Positions 36,664-46,294 of a stretch of 64,000 bases of DNA are shown piece by piece (position 1 is the first letter of the stretch; every line of letters starts with the position of its first letter). Origin of the DNA: Pullichristensenella sp963930055 (GTDB taxonomy: Bacteria > Bacillota > Clostridia > Christensenellales > Aristaeellaceae); the NCBI GenBank assembly GCA_963930055.1, contig CAWVKS010000003.1, positions 224,583 through 288,582 of the forward strand. The letters are read 5' to 3'. The notes beneath the pieces were generated by a model, which ran no database searches, was not told the DNA's origin, and was given only the letters and a program-made list of their open reading frames with translations. The translations under genes were made by a program, and so were the position numbers.

Positions 36664-38319
36664 TTACCTTGTCAGTTCCTGATAGCGCCGCATCAGCGCA
36701 GCGACGCAATCACTTTCGCTGGTGCGTTCGGGCGTGCCCACGACGAAGCCATAAGCGTCCATGACGGCTCTGTCATTTTGCTGATGTGCCTTGCGCAGTT
36801 CGGGCGGCATGGTCACTTCGTCGTACAGGTCGGCAAGGCTGCAATCCGGGTACAGGTCGCGAGCGTCCAGAATCGCCTGCGCCGTCTGTTCGATCTTGGC
36901 TCTCTGCGCATCGGTGGGGGTAGGCCACGGGAAGTTGTTGTAGACAATATCCTTGGAGTAGCGGTAATCACTTTTGAGCCTGCCGCAGACAGTGCGCATC
37001 CACGCCATGTGGACGTTGGAAGTCAATACGCCGAAATGATACAATCCCGCATCAGGAATGATTTTTACCAGATTGCTGCACAGAACATCGGGCGTCATAA
37101 ATCCCATCGGAACATAACGGCGGCGTTCAGACGATACTTCGGGTACAAGAATGTACGTTCCTTTGGGCATATTTTCGCCTCCAAAGCGGGTGGGAGTATC
37201 AGCACATTTTCTTGTGCTTGATCTCCTACTATTGAGACGAAACTCTCTTACGGCGCTGACACGTTTCAAGCACTCGGGCATTTGCTTTAGCAGTCTAGGA
37301 GAACATTCTCCCAACCATAGGCAATATCTTGGCTTGCGGTTGATAAATTCCTGCGCGCCATACCATGGTTTAAATAGATCTTAGCATTTGGCTCTTTATT
37401 CAGAAATTCGATCATTTCTTCACGTGTAAACAAATAATTCCCATCGTCAATTGGCTGACAACCTATCCCTATTTCAGGCACGTCGCAGATGGGCTTTGAG
37501 CGGCTTTCAACAAATATGTCATCCGCGTCGAGCAGATAAGCGTTGATATTGCGTGCGGTCTGCGCGCGGCCAGCCGTAAATATGTAGCGTGGCTTGTCAC
37601 TGGGAGCGCAGCTATATCCCACGATCACGCAATGGACATGGGCTTTGCTCTTCGCCTCACTGTCCCAACGGAAAGTCCTGTGCGCAAAGTCTATATGTGC
37701 GCCCGCTTCAAATAGAGGCTTCCACAGAAGCGCCACGCTTTCGCCCTGTGTAACAGAATTTGTCGATACAAGCGCAGCCCTGATTTTTGTCCCTTTCATC
37801 AAGTCAGCGCCCTTCTTATACCAGCAACATACATAGTCCAGATTGCCGGCATTTTTCCAGCCCGCGAACACGTTGTTTACATCATCCTTCTGCGCGTCGC
37901 TCATCAGGCGCGCCCCCCACAAACGGCGGGTTGCCCATGATATAATTCAATTCCGCTTTGGGCACGACGCTCTCCCAGTCGATGCGCAGGGCGTTGCCCT
38001 CGACAATGTTGACATAGGTCTTCAGCGGCAGAAAGTCCAGATTCATGTGGACGATGTCCTCCGTCTGCTTCATCATTTGCGATTCTGCAATCCAAAGCGC
38101 GGTTTTGGCGACGGTGGCGGCAAAGTCGTTGATCTCGATGCCATAAAATTGCTTGATGGAGACCTTGATGGGACTGAGGTTTTCAAGGTCAAAGGCGATC
38201 CGATTCCCTTGCAGCAGAGACAGCGTCTCATTTTCCAGCTTGCGCAGGGACAGATAGGTCTCCGTCAGAAAGTTGCCGCTGCGCAGGCTGGGTCTAAGAC
38301 CCTTTCGACTTTGATACAA
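36664..38319 (-). pseudogene. MmeI-like type II restriction-modification methyltransferase, 5'-truncated and frameshifted
   Basis: About 550 residues of C-terminal methyltransferase and target-recognition region. Motif I survives across a shift as LDPAC / SGNFLTETYLSLR; motif IV is NPPFVG; PKGTYILVPEVSSERRRY and NNFPWPTP follow as in class-I SAM-dependent DNA methylases of the MmeI group. Breaks are near 38286, at 37913-37918 (six C on plus, one too many) and near 37370-37380. The N-terminal nuclease and helical region is missing; immediately upstream is a terminator (38317-38362), not a start signal. Adenine N6 methylation would be expected of an intact copy. Confidence 0.8.
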
Positions 38320-38362
38320 AAACGCCCCGGAAATCTCTTGAAAATAAGGGGTTTCCGGGGCG
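38317..38362 (-). terminator. terminator at the broken 5' end of the methyltransferase
   Basis: CGCCCCGGAAA (38323-38333) and TTTCCGGGGCG (38352-38362), a perfect 11-bp stem, followed on the minus strand by TTTTTG. It ends transcription from the Vsr side and lies exactly where the methyltransferase loses homology, marking a junction. Confidence 0.75.
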
Positions 38363-38497
38363 CTTGATGTCTGCGTAGGCGTTTGGGATGAACCTGTGAG
38401 GCGGATGCTATTCAGGTGGTTTCACTATCAAATGATACTTGGAGTATCGTTGGAAAGTGGACGCGGTATTTGAGAATGAGTTTTTCATTTCATTCTG
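38363..38497. other. short gene-free junction segment
   Basis: No credible coding frame. Contains the dyad GATACT-TGG-AGTATC at 38434-38448. It lies between the Vsr stop and the terminator above, in a zone where base composition turns AT-richer. Confidence 0.4.
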
Positions 38498-38912
38498 TTA
38501 TTCGCCCTGAATTCTTTGCTTATACGTTTCTATGATAGTCGTGATGCAAGACGTAAGATCCTTTCGAATATCACTCTCCCAAAGGGCGGATTACGATCCA
38601 TCCAGATTCCGTTAAAGCTAATGTGTTTTTGCTATCACGTTCTATGTTGCTCAGTATCTTACTCCGCCAGAATTCACTGTAACTGTTTAGCTCTTCTTCC
38701 AGTGATGCCATACCGCGAACAGCCCAGTTGTGACCATGCCAAAAGTCACCATCGCAAAAAATAGCAATTTTTGCCCGCGTAAACACGATATCCGGCTTCC
38801 CTGGAAGAGTCCTAACGTTGACTCTATATCTGAGTCCTCGCTTCCACAATGCCTGTCGCACAAGTAACTCAGGCTCTGTATCCTTTGATTTAATGGAGGC
38901 CATTACCCGCAA
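38498..38912 (-). CDS. vsr: very short patch repair endonuclease Vsr, frameshifted near the C-terminus
   Basis: About 137 residues after repair. SIKSKDTEPELLVRQALW, RTLPGKPDIVF (catalytic Asp), IFCDGDFWHGHNW (catalytic His) and WRSKILSNIERD match Vsr. The frame breaks at the CCC opposite 38584-38586; removing one base turns the ending PLGE into LWESDIRKD, the canonical Vsr tail, with a stop at 38498. The start is uncertain: TTG at 38912 or ATG at 38903, with an in-frame TAG just upstream. Vsr normally nicks T:G mismatches arising from 5-methylcytosine, yet no C5-methylase is adjacent. Confidence 0.85.
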
Positions 38913-38953
38913 TCCATTCTATAATAGGGAACAGCGGCTTTTGCGCAATATTA

Positions 38954-39004
38954 AATAAAAAAGCCGATAACACATAGGTTTTTTGACCTAATGCGTTATC
39001 GGCT
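38954..39004 (-). terminator. terminator of the radical-SAM methylase gene
   Basis: Minus strand AGCCGATAAC/GTTATCGGCT stem with inner AGGTCAAAAAACCT, followed by TTTTTTATTT. Twenty-three bases after the stop. Confidence 0.85.
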
Positions 39005-39027
39005 CTGCGTCTATGCGTCTGGCACTT

Positions 39028-40015
39028 TTAATCATTTTTTTTGAATTTATTATATGTGTTAGCTAACTGTCCACAAGCCGCGTTAATCTCTCTGCCATGA
39101 GAAACTCTCATAGTAACTTCAAGTCCTGCTTGCTCTAATTGATGTTTGAATGCAACTATTTCCCGTTTCTGTGGTGCTTTAATTCTTGAATTGCTTGTTG
39201 GGTTGTATTGTAACACGTTAATCATAACTTTTTTGCCCCGAAACCATTTTGCAAGTTGTCTTACATCTGAGGGCCGGTCATTTATACCCGGTAAAAGCAA
39301 ATACGCAAAGACAATTTTGCGATTATGCCTTTCAGAATAGGATAAGGCTTGCTTAACAACATCTTCAATAGCATATATGCGCATGTGAGGAATAATACGA
39401 TTTCTTGCAGATTGTGTTGCTGCGTGTAAAGATATTGTCAACTGAATTTTAAGATGTTCCTCGCGCAATTTTTTTAATTGATCCGACCGGACCAACTGTT
39501 GATATGGTAATGCCGTCGGTTGGAAAGTTGAGCCCATATCTATCTCGGAGAATATGGATTGCTTTTATCAAGTTGTCATAATTGAATAAAGGCTCTCCCA
39601 TACCCATAAAAACGATACGGTTTACTTTTCGACGCAACAATATAATCTGTTGTACGATTTCTGACGATGTTAGATTACGAACAAAGCCATTTCGCCCGGA
39701 CTCACAAAAAATACAACCAACAGGACAACCGACTTGTGTGCTCACGCAAACAGTTCCACCATCTCGCCGCTTGATAAAAACCGTTTCAATGTATTTGTTG
39801 TCTTTCAGTTCGTAAACATACTTTTCAGTATCACTGCTTTTGCAAATATTTTTTACCAACATTGATAGATTTTTTTTGCGTGGTAATTGCTTATATAATT
39901 CTTCATATAAGGCTTTTGCTTCATTCTCGCCAATAACTTCCGACATTTCTTTGTAAGTAAATCCGTATGGATCATTCCGTACTTCCGCAGGCGTATATTT
40001 AGGTAAACGTTTCAT
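39028..40015 (-). CDS. Cfr/RlmN-family radical SAM 23S rRNA methyltransferase, frameshifted as given
   Basis: 328 residues after repair. The radical-SAM cluster is CPVGCIFC (CxxxCxxC) after VCVSTQVG; FMGMGEP, LTISLHAAT, YLLLPGIND, LQYNPTS and the C-terminal INAACGQL with its methyl-carrier cysteine are conserved in both Cfr and RlmN. A run of seven T on plus at 39469-39475 (expected six) breaks the frame; correction gives SIKKLREEHLKIQLTISLHA. Base composition is far more AT-rich than the host genes, so it is acquired. It may methylate A2503 and affect ribosome-targeting antibiotics; housekeeping RlmN is the alternative. Confidence 0.85.
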
Positions 40016-40123
40016 TTTTATATCCTTTCTTCTAAATAATAAAAGTTTGTTTTTCTGTATTTTCAGCGACAATTTCCAAATTAACCCATTTCTCCGGTTC
40101 ATCAACTATACTCATATGTCACC

Positions 40124-42849
40124 TCAAACAAAATAATCAAACAGGTCATCGCCTAAAGGGATTTGTGCGTTCTCAAGTTTGCTTTTATAGTCAAAAGCAG
40201 CTTTGTATTCTCGCTTTAGCACAAAATCATCATCGTCAAGCAGTTTTAATAGTTCAGAATACTTTCGGCTGCTCTTTCTCGCTTCATGAATATCCACTTC
40301 ATAAACAGCGCCAACGCATTCCGGCTCATCGTGTTCATTCCAGTAGTCATAACGCACAGATGACGACTCGACCAAATGCAGCACGCCGCCATCTTCAATG
40401 TAGCAATACTCGCTTACGATTAAAGATGGATATTCTGGAAATCCTTCACACCTACACTCTTCTGGGAAAAATAATCCCTTCATAAACTCATAAATGTACG
40501 AGTTGGGAGTGTTCTCAATACATTCATCAGTTTCGCCTGCTTCATAGGACAATGTCGGATACATCGTCTCCAGGAATGTCCAATATCCCTCGTTTCTTTG
40601 GCACTCTGCCAGAAGATTTGAGATAAATGGGTAGAAGATATACTCTTCAACTTTCGAGGGAATCATGTCATAGAGCATATTAAAAGTTTGATCGCCATAA
40701 TTACGAGAACGTCTATTTTCAAAGAAGTCACCAATCCGTTTTAGGTTTTTATCCTTCTGTCTCGAGAAGTAAAAGGCGCAAAAATATTCTTGAAAAGACC
40801 GATGTGAGAAGAAGTATTTCCCCCCTTCATAGAACATAAGGCACAGATTAGCGCGTGCATCGTAAAGAAAGTCTTCCGCAGACGTGACAAACGAGTCTTT
40901 ACGCCGTTCCGATAAGGAATCGTAGTAATCGACAAATTCTCTTTCGGTAAACTCGAATTTCTCATCATGGTATGACCGTGAGCAGAATTCCGCGAAATAC
41001 ATTTCGAACCGGTCAACCGGAAGCCCAGTTTTTAGTGGCCGCGAATACGCCTTTGACGCATCATGTTCTTTGGCCAACGTATCGAAGGCTTCCTTATAGA
41101 ATATATGCATTTTGGATGGCACTTCCGCATATCGCTCGAATGTCATCAACATTATTGTTAACAACAATGGGTTCGATGCAAAACCATAGTGTGTCCGAAA
41201 TAGATGCTCGTCAAGCTCACTTAAAAATTTTTGTTTAATCTCAGGCATGTCATTTCTAAAATCGAGGTTCTTAATTAGTTGAACCGCTTGACTCTTCGTA
41301 AATGCCTGCAGATGCAAAACCGTAAAGCGGGCATATGACACAAATGATCGATGTGGACGAGAAGAAATAATGAACCCATTATCCGGATATCTATCAATAA
41401 AGGCAATCAAGATTCTTCTCAAATTGAGTCTCTCGTTTGGCACCTATTTCGTCCAGCCCATCAAGGAGAAGTAAAACACGTCCAGATTGTAATACCGCAT
41501 CGAGAGATTCGCGCGTCAATCCTGTCCCGAATTGACTAATCTTTGCAAACACGTAGTCGAAGATGTCGGTGTCGGCTTCCCCATAGTCTCGCACTGGAAT
41601 AAAGACAGGAATAACACCGCCGGGGGTATAGCTTATTATTGAATCAAGTAACAGATGCCGTAGCATCATGGATTTTCCCAAGCCACCAGAACCAGATATA
41701 ATTATAAATCGAGAGCAATTGCAAAGAGTCTCAGCTGTTGCGTTAGATATCGTTCGTATCCGGTATTCATTGCTGGTAGAATAGCTGCTTTGAATGATTG
41801 TTTTCTCAACAATATCATTGCACACATAGAAATCATAAAACGGAACAGGCTCATTTTTATAAAGCAGAGTTTTCAGCTTGTCGTACTTTTCCTTCACCTT
41901 GTTTAGATACTGTTCAATACTCTCCTCATCAACGATACGAAGCTGAACCGCATTAGAATTCGCGGTTCTTTTTGCTTCTGGTTCTTTTCCAGAGCTGGAC
42001 AACGTTGAAAGAGTAACCGGCCACTGCTTTATGGCGGACACAACAAAAGTACGGTTTATATTTTTTGCGGCTTCCTTGCCAGCTGTATTCTTAACAGCTA
42101 CGCAAGAAAATAAAAGCGTGCACGCAATAACATTAGAAAGGACAAATGACGTTCCCTTTAAGTATTCGCTCTTCGGTTTTCCAAAGAACCTCAAAAAGTT
42201 CATGTGTTTTGCGACATCGAGGGATTCATCCTCATATATTAGTTTGAGTATTGCGGAAACAATATAGCGCTTTTTGTCCTCGTTCAGTAACGGCAAGAAA
42301 TTGTCTTCGACGTTCCTCTGTACGATCTCTACGCTTGCCGTCTGGGCTGCGGAAACGATATTACTCAAGCGGTTTGATTCGTAGCCTATATCTCCACATT
42401 TTCTGCCCATTCTTCGTTTTTGACCATTTGATAAATTTTGGGCACAGCTTAACAAGCGTGAGACTGTTGAGCCATCACTTTCTCCGTATAGACTGGTGGG
42501 ATCAACTGTTTGAGTCAATGTTCCAATCAAAAGAACATCTGACACAGCATCTAGCTTACACTCGCGCAACACTTTCCCGAGAGTGCCAAAGCATAGAATC
42601 AAGCTTCTCCCCTCCTTTGTACATAATAAACAAGTCATATGCAGCTCTTTGCATATCATCTTCAACACATAGGCAAATGCGCCGCAATATGTCTTTGGTG
42701 TATTCTCTTGTCACAGCTTGGCAAGAGCTTTTTCTCCCGTCAAACCATGGCGCTTCATAGAAAATCCCACTAAACAGTATATCACCACACAGTAAATGCG
42801 TCAAGCGAAAGACTGGAAAAAAGCAGTAAACTGGCTGGTTTTTTCTCAA
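40124..42849 (-). CDS. NACHT-domain STAND ATPase, probable anti-phage sensor, two frameshifts as given
   Basis: About 907 residues after repair. The NACHT core has Walker A GSGGLGKSMMLRHLL (about residue 385) and Walker B RVLLLLDGLDEIG (about 457), then the sensor segment FIISSRPHR and a winged-helix/superstructure part (SHRSFQEYFCAFYFSRQ), as in bacterial NACHT proteins. The first 380 residues, and the acidic C-terminal 200, match nothing I know. Extra bases at 42609-42612 and 41436-41438 break the frame. The TTG at 42849 is the best start visible, but an earlier start cannot be excluded. AT-rich, next to an acquired methylase and a prophage. Confidence 0.82.
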
Positions 42850-43321
42850 AACCGCGTGTCCGAGACCAGAGGTACTGTTGCGCAGGCTGTATGGCGTTGT
42901 TGCGATGCCCTCGGTCTGTAGGATTTAAGCTCCGCTATTACGGCTGAGATTTTCCACTGGCCGGTTCGATTACGGCATTTTCATCGCTTAGTGATGGAGG
43001 ATGAGGGCGTTTCGTTCAAACACGTCCACTTGTTTCCAAAGGTGATGAAGGCTCCTGCCTCATTGCCACCTCTGTACGGTTCTCGCGTTGACGATTAGCT
43101 ACCGCCGCAAAAGAGCCGGAAGACCTGTGCCATGACCGTAGGAACAACGGCAGGTGCAGCCCATGAGGGAGCAATCCTTCATTTTGCGGCTGGCCCTATT
43201 TAAGTGCGCCTCAAAGTGATGTGACCGCTCCCGCAGATGCAAGAAAGCGTCTGGGCGGCTGCATTCTCGCTCCATTCGCTTTCTGTCAATCCACGACCGA
43301 AAACGAAAAGGAGCGAACACA
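42850..43321. other. 472-bp region without a recognised gene
   Basis: Divergent control region between the NACHT gene (minus) and the first prophage gene (plus). A 53-codon open frame at about 42921-43097 on plus ends PPLYGSRVDD and could be a gene remnant, but it lacks a start signal. GGAG lies just before the ATG at 43322. No integrase or repressor gene is visible. Confidence 0.4.
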
Positions 43322-43920
43322 ATGGCTAACCAGAAGCACATCCCCTTCATTCCGAAAATGAGCACCCAGTTTAAACCTATGCAGTACATCTACTGCGAAA
43401 GCGAGCCCAACTCGAAGCTCGTCACGCGCGCTGCTTTTATGCGTCTGTTGGAACAGCAGCCTTGTCCGATGGCGCAGGTCAACATCGACCTCGAAGGCGG
43501 ATACGCATACCTTTTCCCTTACTGCCCGGAAAGGGCTGAAGTCTTCATCCAGCTAAACCGCGAGACGGCTGCCGCATACAAGCGCCACTATCGCAGCTGG
43601 CAGACGATCAAGGAAGGGAAGCGCAAGCCCGAACTGAGTCTCGACATGGGAATCACAGAAAGCGGCACGGCGTTGAGCGATCGGCTCTCAACGGAGGAAA
43701 CACCCGAATCTGTCTTCCTTTTAAAGGAGCGATTCGCGGGCTATCGCGCTCTTTCGATGCACTGGCCGAAGCCGACCGTGAACTGCTTATTGCCTATTTT
43801 AGCGTAGACCGCAACGCTCGTGAACTTGCTCGTCGACTGGGAAAAGATCCGTCCGGCGTGGCAAAGCGAGTCAAACGTGCCATGAAAAGGCTTCAGGAAA
43901 ATATTAAAAAATACACCTGA
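43322..43920 (+). CDS. phage sigma-70-region-4-like HTH protein, frameshifted as given
   Basis: 199 residues after repair. The N-terminal 110 residues (MANQKHIPFIPKMSTQFKPM...) resemble small phage proteins of unknown role. The C-terminal part reads LAEADRELLIAYF, then RNARELARRLGKDPSGVAKRVKRAMKRL, split here at LGKDPSGVAKRV, a region-4-like helix-turn-helix. One G is missing in the GGG at 43738-43740; without correction the reading ends at 43807. First gene of the prophage early operon, probably a transcription regulator. Confidence 0.75.
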
Positions 43921-43952
43921 CCCATGTCCACATCCCACCTCCGCATGTCCGA
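43915..43952 (+). repeat. copy 1 of a duplicated prophage leader block
   Basis: AAATACACC, a short gap, ATGTCCACA, 13 variable bases, then TGTCCGAACAGGAA. Copy 2 is at 50075-50114 with identical spacing. The ATG opens a frame reading MSTSHLRMSEQE that continues to 44067, while copy 2 reads MSTKALRVSEQE, so conservation may be at peptide level. Confidence 0.75.
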
Positions 43953-43999
43953 ACAGGAAGGTGTCAGGACGCCACAGCGCCGGATCGGAGGTGGAAATC

Positions 44000-44098
44000 A
44001 TGGACAAGCACAATCACGAACACCAGAGTCAACGTTTGAGAGGAGGAATCCCGTATGTCCCGCATGAGCGAAATGTCAGGCTGTATCGCCGACCTTAA
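44000..44098 (+). CDS. possible 32-residue phage peptide
   Basis: Short frame MDKHNHEHQSQRLRGG... with a strong GGAGG eight bases before its ATG. It overlaps the competing frame from 43924 and the following gene, so coding status is uncertain; no family recognised. Confidence 0.35.
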   Translation: MDKHNHEHQSQRLRGGIPYVPHERNVRLYRRP

Positions 44099-44375
44099 GG
44101 CCGCCGCGGCGGCGCTGATCTCGGCGGCGGAAACGCTGACCGAGCTCTACTCCGGCGAAGAACCCGCCCAGGACAGGCCGGAATCCAGGCCCATCACCAA
44201 AGAGGAAGTCCGGGCGGAGCTGGCCGCCAAGGCCACCGCGGGCTACGGAGCGCAGGTGCGCGCCCTGCTCAAGAGATACGGCGCGGCACAGCTTTCGGCG
44301 GTTAAGGCCGAGGATTACGCCAGCCTGCTGCTTGCGGCACAGGCGATTGGAAACGAGGTGGGCGCGGATGGGTAA
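44055..44375 (+). CDS. hypothetical phage protein
   Basis: 106 residues, helical. An Ala-rich N-terminal segment (DLKAAAAALISAAETL) is followed by KEEVRAELAAKATAGYGAQV and a domain ending YASLLLAAQAIGNE. Similar small proteins precede DUF2800 genes in clostridial phages. GAGGAGG precedes the ATG. The stop overlaps the next start. Function unknown. Confidence 0.75.
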   Translation: MSRMSEMSGCIADLKAAAAALISAAETLTELYSGEEPAQDRPESRPITKEEVRAELAAKATAGYGAQVRALLKRYGAAQLSAVKAEDYASLLLAAQAIGNEVGADG

Positions 44376-45500
44376 TCACGCGGTGCTCTCCGCGTCCTCC
44401 AGCCACCGTTGGATGAACTGCCCCGCCGTCGGTCAGACTCACAGAACATATGTTCGACAACGGCAGCGTATACGCCGCCGAGGGCAGTGAAGCGCACGCG
44501 CTGTGCGAATACAAGCTCCGACAGGCGCTGGGCCAGGACGCACAGAATCCGCTCGAAAGCCCCGGCGGCCTCCAGTACTACGACAACGCCATGGAGGACG
44601 CGGCCACAGGCTACATGGCCTTTGTGCTGGAGGAGCTGGAGGAAATCCGGCGGACATGCCCCGATCCCCTCGTCATGGTCGAACAGAGACTTGACTTTTC
44701 CCGCTGGGTGAAGGACGGCTTCGGAACCGGCGACGCGGTAATCGTCGCGGACGGCATCCTGCGAATCGTGGACATGAAGTACGGAACCGGCGTCGCGGTC
44801 TCCGCGGAAAACAACAGCCAGATGCGGCTTTACGCGCTGGGCGCGCTGGAGATGTTCGGAAGGTCTGTACGACATCGACACCGTCTCCATGACCATCTAC
44901 CAGCCGCGGCTGTCCAACATCAGCACGGACGCGATCAGCAGGGCCGACCTGCTTGAGTGGGCGGAGACCGTTCTGCGCCCGGTGGCTGAGCTGGCCTATA
45001 AGGGCGAAGGCGAACTGAACGCCGGAAGCTGGTGCCGCTTCTGCAAGCTGCGCTCAACCTGCCGCAAACGCGCGGAAGCCAATCTTGCGCTGGCACAGCA
45101 CGATTTCAAACTGCCGTCCACGCTCTCGGACGAGGAAATCTCCGTCATCCTGGGCAAGCTGGACGATTTGACCAGCTGGGCTGCGGACATCCGGGAGTAC
45201 GCGCTGAGCGCGGCGCTGTCCGGCACCCGCTTTGACGGCTGGAAGCTGGTGGAGGGCCGAGCGAATCGGCGCTATACCGACGAAGCCGCCGTAGCGCAGG
45301 CGGTCATCTCCAGTGGGCACGATCCCTACGAGCGCAAGCTGCTCGGCATTACCGCCATGGAGCGCATGCTGGGCAAAAAGCAATTTGCAACGCTTCTGGA
45401 CAATCTGGTGGAACGCCCGCAGGGTAAGCCCACGCTCGTACCAGCAAGCGACAAACGACCTGAAATGACCAACGCGAAGAACGACTTCGCCAACGACTGA
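44368..45500 (+). CDS. DUF2800 Cas4-like PD-(D/E)XK nuclease, two frameshifts as given
   Basis: 376 residues after repair. MGNHAVLSASSSHRWMNC, AAEGSEAHALCEYKLRQAL, MVEQRLDFS, GTGDAVIVADGILRIVDMKYG (nuclease core; split here at IVDMKYG) and the CRFCKLRSTCRKRA cysteine cluster match DUF2800, phage Cas4-like nucleases used in recombination or replication. One extra C at 44421-44424 and one extra G at 44858-44859 break the frame. Paired with the DUF2815 gene downstream as in many clostridial phages. Confidence 0.88.
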
Positions 45501-45517
45501 TTTGGAGGTACAAGATT

Positions 45518-46081
45518 ATGGCCAAGAACACGAACCCCACCAAGGTGATCACCGGCAAGGATACCCGCTGGAGCTACTGCAACGTTTGGGACGCGAAATC
45601 GATCAATGGCGGCACGCCCAAGTACTCCGTTTCCCTGATCATTCCCAAGGCCGACACGGCCACCGTGCAGAAGATCCGGACCGCCATCGAGGCCGCCTAC
45701 CGCGACGGCGAGAGCAAGCTGCGCGGCAACGGCAAAACGGTGCCGCCGCTGGTTGCTATTAAGAATCCGCTGCGCGACGGCGATACGGAGCGCCCGGACG
45801 ATCCCGCGTATGCCAATGCATACTTTGTCAACGCCAACTCCGCCACCGCGCCCGGCGTGGTCGATGCGGCCTGCAATCCCATTTTGACTCGCAGCGAGGT
45901 GTATTCCGGCGTGTATGGCCGCGCCAGCATAAGCTTCTACGCGTTCAACTCCAACGGCAACCGCGGCATCGCCTGCGGGCTCAACAACCTACAGAAAATT
46001 CGCGACGGTGAGCCGCTGGGCAGCAGGGCGTCCGCGGAGAGCGACTTCGGGAACGAGGATGACGAGGACTTTCTGTCCTGA
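45518..46081 (+). CDS. DUF2815 phage protein, probable ssDNA-binding/recombination partner
   Basis: 187 residues. TKVITGKDTRWSYCNVW, KYSVSLIIPKADTATV, NPLRDGDTERPDDPAYANAY and YSGVYGRASISFYAFNSNG are typical of DUF2815, invariably next to DUF2800. The acidic C-terminal tail (ESDFGNEDDEDFLS) resembles that of single-strand DNA-binding proteins. GGAGG precedes the ATG. Confidence 0.92.
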   Translation: MAKNTNPTKVITGKDTRWSYCNVWDAKSINGGTPKYSVSLIIPKADTATVQKIRTAIEAAYRDGESKLRGNGKTVPPLVAIKNPLRDGDTERPDDPAYANAYFVNANSATAPGVVDAACNPILTRSEVYSGVYGRASISFYAFNSNGNRGIACGLNNLQKIRDGEPLGSRASAESDFGNEDDEDFLS

Positions 46082-46096
46082 CGGAGGTGAGAGCAC

Positions 46097-46243
46097 ATGA
46101 CGGAAATGGAAAGCATTCTGCTGTACGTCTGTTTCGGGATGCTGCTGGGACGCCTGATCGGTGAAACGGTCGGCATCCTCACCGGCTGGATCGTGGAACG
46201 CCGCGTGAAAAAGCGCGACTCGCGTCAAGACAAAGGAAACTGA
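46097..46243 (+). CDS. small predicted membrane protein of the prophage
   Basis: 48 residues, MTEMESILLYVCFGMLLGRL then a second hydrophobic run and a basic tail ERRVKKRDSR. GGAGGTGAG lies upstream and it fits between DUF2815 and polA without overlap. One membrane helix is likely. Function unknown. Confidence 0.65.
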   Translation: MTEMESILLYVCFGMLLGRLIGETVGILTGWIVERRVKKRDSRQDKGN

Positions 46244-46294
46244 ACACCCCTGGCGGCGGTACATCATCGCCGCCCTTTTTCAGCGGAGATGACT

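Noticed and set aside
38317..38362. Inverted repeat as an insertion-sequence end
   Set aside because: No transposase or second terminal repeat; the T run after the stem fits an intrinsic terminator.
43099..43389. Minus-strand 96-codon frame upstream of the prophage
   Set aside because: Overlaps the start of the sigma-like gene and lacks a ribosome site and family features.
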